Assembly (NCBI RefSeq): GCF_035083965.1
Contig: NC_089735.1
Location: 5,358,001-5,422,000, forward strand
Source: Branchiostoma lanceolatum
Lineage: Eukaryota > Chordata > Leptocardii > Amphioxiformes > Branchiostomatidae
DNA length: 64,000 nucleotides
Direction of reading: 5' to 3'
In this document: piece by piece, positions 58,263 to 64,000 of the stretch
How the letters are laid out: every line of letters starts with the position of its first letter
How positions within the stretch are numbered: position 1 is the first letter of the stretch
Notes under the pieces: model-generated
What the model was told of the DNA's origin: nothing
Databases searched by the model: none
Seen by the model: only the letters and a program-made list of their open reading frames with translations
Position numbers and translations under genes: made by a program

Positions 58263-61200
58263 TTATTGGCCTTCACTCCTCTGTGAAGGCTTCAGGTACT
58301 TCATGCCAATGATGTCAAAGACGTCTTCTTCTGAGCTGACAGGTAAGGCTTCACCTGGCACACCTGTAAGGTATGGGGGAGGAATAATGATATATTTACA
58401 TAACAGTACTACAAATAGAAACCAGAGAAATACAGTGTTTGCCTTGCATTTGGTAGGTCATGAGTTTGATCCCCAGCTGAGTCATACCAAAGACTTGATA
58501 ATGGTATAAACTGTACTTTCTGCTTAGCACTCAGCACTTGGGAAACAGCATGGTTTAAACACACAGCACTAGCCCCCTAGTGTAGTGATTGCACAAAGCT
58601 GTGTGTCCCAAAGACTATTGGAACAGAGATGAGTGCCGTCCAATGCACCAACTGGTGCAGGAAGGACTTTAACTAAGTACAAACATAGTTTAGACACAAA
58701 ACCGTTAAGCCTTTGCCAAATACAAAACATTCTGAAACAAAAATAACACAAGATTCTATTTGCTTTGGAGGGAATTTACAACATATCAACTGAAGTTTTT
58801 GATTTTCTGTAGTTACAACAAACACCCATACAGAAATTCTTCATTGGTTTTAACTTTAAGTACTAGGAGAGAACAATTGTGGTTGACTGAATCAGCAACG
58901 CTGTCTCCACTTAACCACTGTCATATATATAAACACTGTCATTGTCCTAAACAAGTTATAATCTTCCTACACTATCATATTCATCAATCAATTGGTCAAA
59001 CTTATGTCGATGAAGGTTAGACATCCAGATAGGAAGATACGCAAGACAACAGATACTCAAGCAACTGGATGGATTCAATTATCTTGCGTAATTGGTCAAA
59101 CTTTATGCATGTACCTGACCCAGAAGTTTTAGTTGGAGAAAACTAGGATTTAGACGGGCTATCGAAAATGAATATTGGGTAGTTAAACTTAAGCTAAAAA
59201 AAGCACTACCCAGTCTTCATTCTATATATGAAGCTTCATCTTCATTTATGGACTTTTGGAATCTTTTAATACAAACTTTTTGGCATTCATTTGTTTAAAT
59301 TTTCAATGATGCACAAGCCAATAAATGAAGTGTACAGCAATGTGCAATTTAAGAAACAAACTGACAGAGAAAGGATGCCATTGCAAGTTTCACGCTGAAT
59401 AGATAACAGCTATTGTTAACTAGTCCAGCACTAATAGCTGGAATTTAGACTCTGTAAAATGAGATCACGTCTGCCAGAAGGAACAGTTTTTTAAACAAAG
59501 GTGGGCAGGTTATACATTCACACTCAAAACTTCTCTGGTACAACAAACACATTGAATTTTCAGACATGGGATGTCCCTGTAGCTCAATTGGTAGCAGCTC
59601 AGTTTAGCTCCTGGTTCTAATCAGTTTCTAACTTGGAGAACTGGGTTTACGCCTGGAAGGGGCATCTCAGTTGGGGCTGCACCCCCCCTTCGGAAGGGAC
59701 GTAAAATGGGGATACCATGTTTGAGGTAGTGCCTCAAGTGTGTTAAAGGCGAAGGGCTGGAGACCCCTTCCTGTAGAAATATACCCTGCTACTGAAACAG
59801 CAATGAGACTTGCTGACCTATGAGCCACTAGGCATTACAAAGGTCTGAACTGATAAACGAACATAACCATTATATGATAATTTTGTCATGAAATGGTTTC
59901 TATCTGGTGACCATCAATTGTACTTAAACTACATAGCCAGAGCAACCATCTTCTACACCCAGTAAAAATCCTACACACAAAACTTCCAGTCTGGTCTTAC
60001 GCAGCTTGTATTTGACTGGTTATTCAAAACAAACAAATAAACAAACAAACAAACACCCACCTGTGCTCCCCATGGGACGGATGGTGTACTCGTTCAGAGT
60101 GAAGCCCTGCTCCAAGGCGTGAGCTCTCATCTTCTTGTTGAAGACATCGCTGCCAGTGAAGTACAACACTCCACAGTAGTACTGGTCATTGGGCAGCAAT
60201 CTGTATTGTAAAGAGGTAGAAAGTACAGTCAAAATATTCACTGTACTTCACGGTTTAAAAAAAAGATTTCCATGGGTTGTTACAAGGAATAGATCAACAA
60301 AGGTAACATTTGTCTTAAACATACTGAGAGACTTTTGCAATTTGACGTGCAAAGACTAGGTGTGACAGGCCGTTCAGTGTAATATAACCAGCTGCTGCCG
60401 CACCGTGTGCCTGCGAAGCTGGTGTGTTACCCCGAATGGCAGTTATACCATCTATATAGATACAAATTCTCTTGATCTCCTTTAGATACAAATAACTAAG
60501 AAACAATACAGCAACTGCTCAAAAAGATCCTGCAATCCTTGTTAATCTTGAGCTTTGAGTTTGACATGCTGAAATATCTGCACATGCAAGTATCTAATCA
60601 TTACACAATGGTAGCAGTTACTGCAATGTTCTCAATACTACTATGGCCTTCCATGTGAATGTTTGTTGCCTGTTTGAAAGAGTTGCAGTGTAAACACATT
60701 TCATTTTACGATATGCAATAATTACAGTAACTTTAGTACCCATACCTGATGTCAATTCTCCTGAACACTCTCTCCGTACTACTTTTCCCAGCAGGCAGTC
60801 TGCAGACACCCTTTGTGAGAAAAACAATTGTCTGAGGCATGACCTTGATTTCCTTTTTTTCCAAACTTAACTTATTTGCCTGTTTTGCTTCATAAAAAAA
60901 AGGTAAAGCAGGCATCCTCAATTCCTCTTCCTCTTCCTGTTGTAGCGACCGCTATCATCTTGTTGATCATTCTGTCGCTATCTTGAGGTGAAGCATAATA
61001 CTTTTTCAAGTAGCTAGTGGTAGTGCAATGCGGCTTCGCCACGGCCAAGCACACCGGGTCATATCTACTCGTAATATAATTTCAAAAAGGTGTTTATCTG
61101 ATGAAAATATCATATGTAACAGGCAAATACAATATTCATACAGGACATGCATCAATCAGATCGAAGAAGACATAGATAAACCATACAAAAACTTTGTGTA

Positions 61201-63238
61201 GACTTCACCATTGGTCTGTTTCCTTATATTCTGTTATTCTATATATCTATGGTCTGTTAAATTACAACAAACTTCTCACCATGAACTTAGTGTCCCCTAG
61301 GGAGATGATGTCCAGAAAATTTCCCCGGTGTGTATCGGGTCATAGATGAACCGTACAAAAACCTTGTGTAGACTTCACCATTGGTCTACTTTTCTTATAA
61401 CAAACTTCTCACCATGAACTTAGTGTCCCCCAGGGAGATGGTGTCCACCACAAACTTGCTTTTCTCCAGGTGCTGGACAACCTGCTTCAGAAGCTCAGGC
61501 TGAAAAAGTGGAACACAAGAGCTACAGTTACCGTAAGTCGTGAGACAGTGGTTCTATCATGTTGACCTCTCAGACTGTCCCTGTAGCTCAACTGGTAGCA
61601 GCCTCACAGTTGAGCTCCTGGTTCCAATTAGTTGCTACCTGGGAGACCTCGGTTCAGTCCTACAAGCTGCACCTGTCTTTCGAAAGGGACGTACCGGTAA
61701 AATGGGGGTCCTGTGTTCAAGGAGGTACATGTACCTCTGACATAGGTACCAGTACTGTAGGTACAATAGAATACAGAGAATTGTATTCGAAGTCATGACC
61801 ATAAACAATTTGTATCAATCTCAAAATGCAACTCAATGAAGCACACTTTCTAGTTTGTTTTCACGTATTCATCTACAAAGGAAAATGAATCTGTTGCTTT
61901 GCAACTCATGTGAGACACCTATCAGTCCATCTATGTACTGCAGTACAGATCAGCTTGCCTTGTAGTGTTACATTTGTTACTTACATAAAGACAAGTACGT
62001 GGATTAGATGTCAGATGCTAGAGGGATGGCCCTGTAGCTCAACAGGTAGCAGCCACACACTTCTCACAGCTGAGCTCCTGGTTCCAATCACCATAGTTGC
62101 CTTTTGAGAGATCCCCGGTTCAATTCTGGGAAGGGCATCTCAGTTGGGGCTGCACTGGTCTTTCGGAGAATGTAAAATGGGGGCCCCATGTTTAAAGGGG
62201 AAGGGCTAGCAACCCCTCCCTGTAAAAATATACCCTGCTATTGAAACAGTAAGATGACCTTCTGCCCTATGTGCCACTAGGGCTACAACTTAGGAGTAAA
62301 GGGAAATGTAAGATGCCAGAATCTATGGTGCAAGGAAAACAGACTACTGTACCTTTTTCTTGTCCTCGCTGGAGTAAGAGGAATGGGTCAATAGGATATC
62401 AATGTCACCACTTGATGACGCTCCTGTAACAAGTGATAACAGTTACTTAGTAGTTTATCTAGTACATCACATAAGTTTCAATGGCAATTTGCCTTTACAC
62501 AGGCGATAAGGTTAAGACATTTCAATTGTTGCATATTTGTTTCAGTGACTGTGATGATGATGATGATGATGTTACAACTGTCTCATTTCTGTGCTCAAAT
62601 AAAAACAAATGCATGTAAACAAACTCAAACAGATACATAGAGTCAGTTGGAAAGCCTGTTGGCATGTACACTGCTTGAAATGATACAAAGTAATGGAAAA
62701 GGAGAAATGTTTGCACTAGGGGGAAAATGAAATGTTCACAGTGGTTCTATGTTTGTGGTTACAAAAAGGGTGTAGGTGGGTAGAAGACAGAACAAAAATA
62801 TTCCCAGTGGTTTTAAGTCCGCAGTGAAGAGGTCAACGTGAAAACTGCAAACATAAAACCACCGAGAACATTTCCCCTTTTTCAGTATTCCTGAGAATGT
62901 GTCATTTTGGTCCAAAGTACTGTAAATGCAGACATTTTTGCGGTTGTTTTCTGTTCGCAGTTTTCGGGGTAAGCTCTTTGCTGCGAACTTAAAACCACCA
63001 CAAACATCTTTTCGCTGGTGTTTCTGTAGTACTACTAGTACTATTGTTTCAAATGCAAACTCAAAACCATCATGAACACTCCATTTTCTCCCTACTGCAA
63101 AATTAAAACCCTGCGAACTGAAATGCATTTACAGTATTCTATATGTATTCAAATCATATTCCCACCTCTTCTGAAGCTGCCACAGATTGTGGCTACATAG
63201 TCAGTGTCCAGCTGGTTGATATCCCCTTGAATCAGGGA
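58263..63238 (-). CDS. POLB: DNA polymerase beta, C-terminal part (6 exons seen; 5' end off window)
   Basis: Family X polymerase that fills one-nucleotide gaps in base-excision repair in the nucleus. Minus-strand exons: 63238-63166, 62423-62353, 61499-61413, 60810-60746, 60200-60061, 58363-58263. They join into 178 codons, matching residues about 158-335 of the human enzyme (335 aa); the lyase and fingers domains lie beyond the right edge. Visible: ICGSFRRG (dNTP-phosphate contacts), [11 protein letters not shown] with both palm aspartates (Asp190/192 in human), DTKFMGVCRLP, RRIDIRL with the third catalytic Asp256, [25 protein letters not shown] (thumb, with the conserved Asn279 and Arg283), NEYTIRP, and a C-terminus [17 protein letters not shown]. 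Nothing is broken. The introns hold three family-2 SINEs and a decayed partial copy of exon 61413-61499. Upstream neighbour unknown; downstream is Dkk. Confidence 0.97.
58430..58670 (+). mobile_element. tRNA-derived SINE, another family (weak)
   Basis: In a POLB intron. GTAGGTCATGAGTTTGATCCCCAGC holds a B-box-like GTTTGATCCCC, followed by GAGTCATACCAAAGACTTGATAATGGTATAAACTG and CTGCTTAGCACTCAGCA-TTGGGAAACAGCATGG. The layout is SINE-like, but no second copy is in this window. Confidence 0.45.
59568..59868 (+). mobile_element. tRNA-derived SINE, family 2 (near full length)
   Basis: Starts GATGTCCCTGTAGCTCAATTGG (A box). It continues GAGCTCCTGGTTCTAATCAG, GAACTGGGTTTACGCC (degenerate B box), GAAGGGGCATCTCAGTTGGGGCTGCACC, GGGACGTAAAATGGGG, AATATACCCTGCTACTGAAACAG and GAGCCACTAG, and ends in AACGAAC. 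Antisense to POLB. Confidence 0.85.
60357..60462. mobile_element. Short foldback repeat, family B, copy 2
   Basis: In the POLB intron between exons at 60200 and 60746. CTAGGTGTGACAGGCCGTTCAGTGTAATATAACCAGCTGCTGC...GAAGCTGGTGTGTTACCCCGAATGGCAGTTATACC aligns end to end with 16979-17062. CCGTTCAGTGTAATATAACCAGCT pairs with AGCTGGTGTGTTACCCCGAATGG. Confidence 0.65.
61171..61448 (-). pseudogene. Partial tandem duplication of a POLB exon and flanking intron
   Basis: 61343-61448 (intron plus the 3' half of the exon 61413-61499) is repeated at 61171-61313. Both units carry CATAGAT-AACC-TACAAAAAC-TTGTGTAGACTTCACCATTGGTCT and the exon-donor block. The extra exon piece (61313-61279) still reads [11 protein letters not shown] with a GTGAGA donor. 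It has lost its 5' half and acceptor, so it should not be spliced in. The left unit contains a 37-bp AT-rich insertion. Confidence 0.85.
61572..61765 (+). mobile_element. tRNA-derived SINE, family 2 (3'-truncated)
   Basis: TGTCCCTGTAGCTCAACTGGTAGCAGCCTCACAG, GAGCTCCTGGTTCCAATTAG, GGGAGACCTCGGTTCAGTCC (B box), TTTCGAAAGGGACGTA-GGTAAAATGGGGGTCCTGTGTTCAAGGAGGT. The later ACCCTGCTACTGAAACAG part is missing. Antisense in a POLB intron. Confidence 0.85.
62020..62290 (+). mobile_element. tRNA-derived SINE, family 2 (full length)
   Basis: GATGGCCCTGTAGCTCAACAGG (A box), GAGCTCCTGGTTCCAATCAC, GAGATCCCCGGTTCAATTCTGG (B box), AAGGGCATCTCAGTTGGGGCTGCAC, TAAAATGGGGGCCCC, AAGGGGAAGGGCTAGC, AATATACCCTGCTATTGAAACAGTAAGATGACC and GTGCCACTAGG. 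Antisense in the POLB intron between exons at 61499 and 62353. Confidence 0.88.
62705..62885. repeat. Dispersed family C, internal part
   Basis: GAAATGTTCACAGTGGTTCTATGTTTGTGGTTACAAAAAGGG...CAGTGGTTTTAAGTCCGCAGTGAAGAGGTCAACG and the inverse AAAACTGCAAACATAAAACCACCGAGAACATTTCCCC. The two halves form an imperfect hairpin. It lies directly beside, and is related to, 62918-63136. Confidence 0.65.
62918..63136. mobile_element. MITE-like element, family C, with intact terminal inverted repeats
   Basis: 219 bp bounded by perfect 13-bp inverted repeats: TACTGTAAATGCA at 62918-62930 and TGCATTTACAGTA at 63124-63136. The interior repeats GCGAACTTAAAACCACCACAAACA-type blocks, also seen in inverse orientation nearby and at 18590-18715. 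Sits in a POLB intron, 30 bp from an exon. Confidence 0.75.
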
Positions 63239-64000
63239 CTGCGAGAAAAATAAAGAAAGAAAAGAAAAACAGATTTAGAAATGGCTTGATCAACAAGGGC
63301 ATAAAACCCCATACACTCTTGTAGAATTGATAAATCTTTGACATACATGTAAAGGAACTGGGCTGGAAGTTTTGCAGGCCAAAATCAGTACATAGAAATG
63401 AGAGCTGGCTTTGTTACAGACTAGTTGAATTACCAGTATACATGTACTGTATAAGGAAATCACATTTGGAACAACTGCAGTTCAAAAGAGACACCTAGCA
63501 GTCTAGGCATGTACTACAATTCTATGCCAATACAGTCAAACCTGTCTATAGCGGTCACTCAAGGGACTGGCCAAAACTGGCCGCTAAGAACAGGTGGCCG
63601 CTATGGAGAAAATGTCGATTAATTGACCACGAGTGACACATATTTTCAGTACCCACTGAGATACATTTATTCACCGTACAGTACACATGTAAACTGGTAA
63701 GGCACATTTTAGAAGTTCGATTGTTGTTCTTTTACTCCTAGTTAGTTAAGAACAAAATACATGTTGCTCAGTTGTCACTTACTGTTCGTTTTTGACCGTT
63801 TTCAAACATAAAATCGTGGCGACAATTTTCCTCAGTCTCTTGTTCTGGCTTGTGTTGATCAGCATCTACCATTATGCTCATAGGGTACTCAGAAGAAGGT
63901 CGCTCTTTTGAAGGCTTTTTGTCTTTTCAGAAAATTGCAACAGCCCAAATTTTACATCATAGTAGTATTATTCACATTCATTTTGAAGCTTTTGGTTTAG
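63239..64000. other. Right-edge sequence: POLB intron
   Basis: By position this is intron upstream of the POLB exon at 63238. No further POLB exon was recognised before the window ends. Apart from the repeat near 63530 it appears unique and AT-rich. Confidence 0.6.
63530..63640. repeat. Possible DNA-transposon terminus
   Basis: CAGTCAAACCTGTCTATAGCGGTCAC, then CTGGCCAAAACTGGCCGCTAAGAACAGGTGGCCGCTATGGAGAAAATG. It holds nested inverted pieces (CTATAGCGGTCAC against GTGGCCGCTATGG, and TGGCCAAAACTGGCCGC). It looks like one end of a repeat whose other end is not recognisable before the window stops. Confidence 0.45.

Overview
This is a eukaryotic window with intron-rich genes: GT-AG introns, short exons of 40-230 bp, and 50-60% of each gene span intronic. 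The gene set and repeat landscape best fit a cephalochordate (amphioxus, Branchiostoma-like). The reasons are a chordate-type Dickkopf-1/2/4 gene next to DNA polymerase beta, many tRNA-derived SINEs and foldback (MITE-like) elements, and recurrent TAACGTTA strings. Species assignment is inference; no database was searched.

Layout, left to right. 1-1834: two 21-bp minisatellite arrays and a diverged tandem duplication upstream of GAPDH. 1835-7584 (+): ten-exon GAPDH, 334 aa. 7650-14380: repeat-bearing intergenic DNA with no recognisable gene. 14982-19431 (+): nine-exon FBXO7, 580 aa, probably with a separate 5' UTR exon ending at 14458. 22030-26178 (+): nine-exon cathepsin D-like aspartic protease, 386 aa. 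27212-31603 (+) and 32864-37088 (+): two tandem eight-exon saposin-domain secretory proteins (189 and 214 aa). 37089-44640: intergenic with decayed retrotransposons. 45420-49572 (-): three-exon Dickkopf-1/2/4, 239 aa. 49573-58262: long gene-free stretch upstream of Dkk. 58263-63238 and beyond the right edge (-): the last six exons of DNA polymerase beta, coding for palm and thumb with all three catalytic aspartates.

Functional links. Cathepsin D and the two saposin-like genes form a head-to-tail lysosomal/secretory block. Cathepsin D is the known maturation protease of prosaposin in vertebrates, and a palindromic CACGTG element resembling the CLEAR/TFEB site lies just upstream of the first saposin gene. 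That gene has lost paired cysteines, one of them replaced by a residue that completes an N-glycosylation sequon. Dkk-1/2/4 next to POLB matches the POLB-DKK4 neighbourhood on human 8p11.

The rest is mobile or repetitive: at least nine tRNA-derived SINE copies in three or four families, several families of foldback elements, two retrotransposon 3' fragments, a roughly 46-bp minisatellite of about 20 units inside a saposin intron, and a partial exon duplication in POLB. I saw no prokaryotic features, CRISPR arrays or rRNA, and no convincing free-standing tRNA genes.
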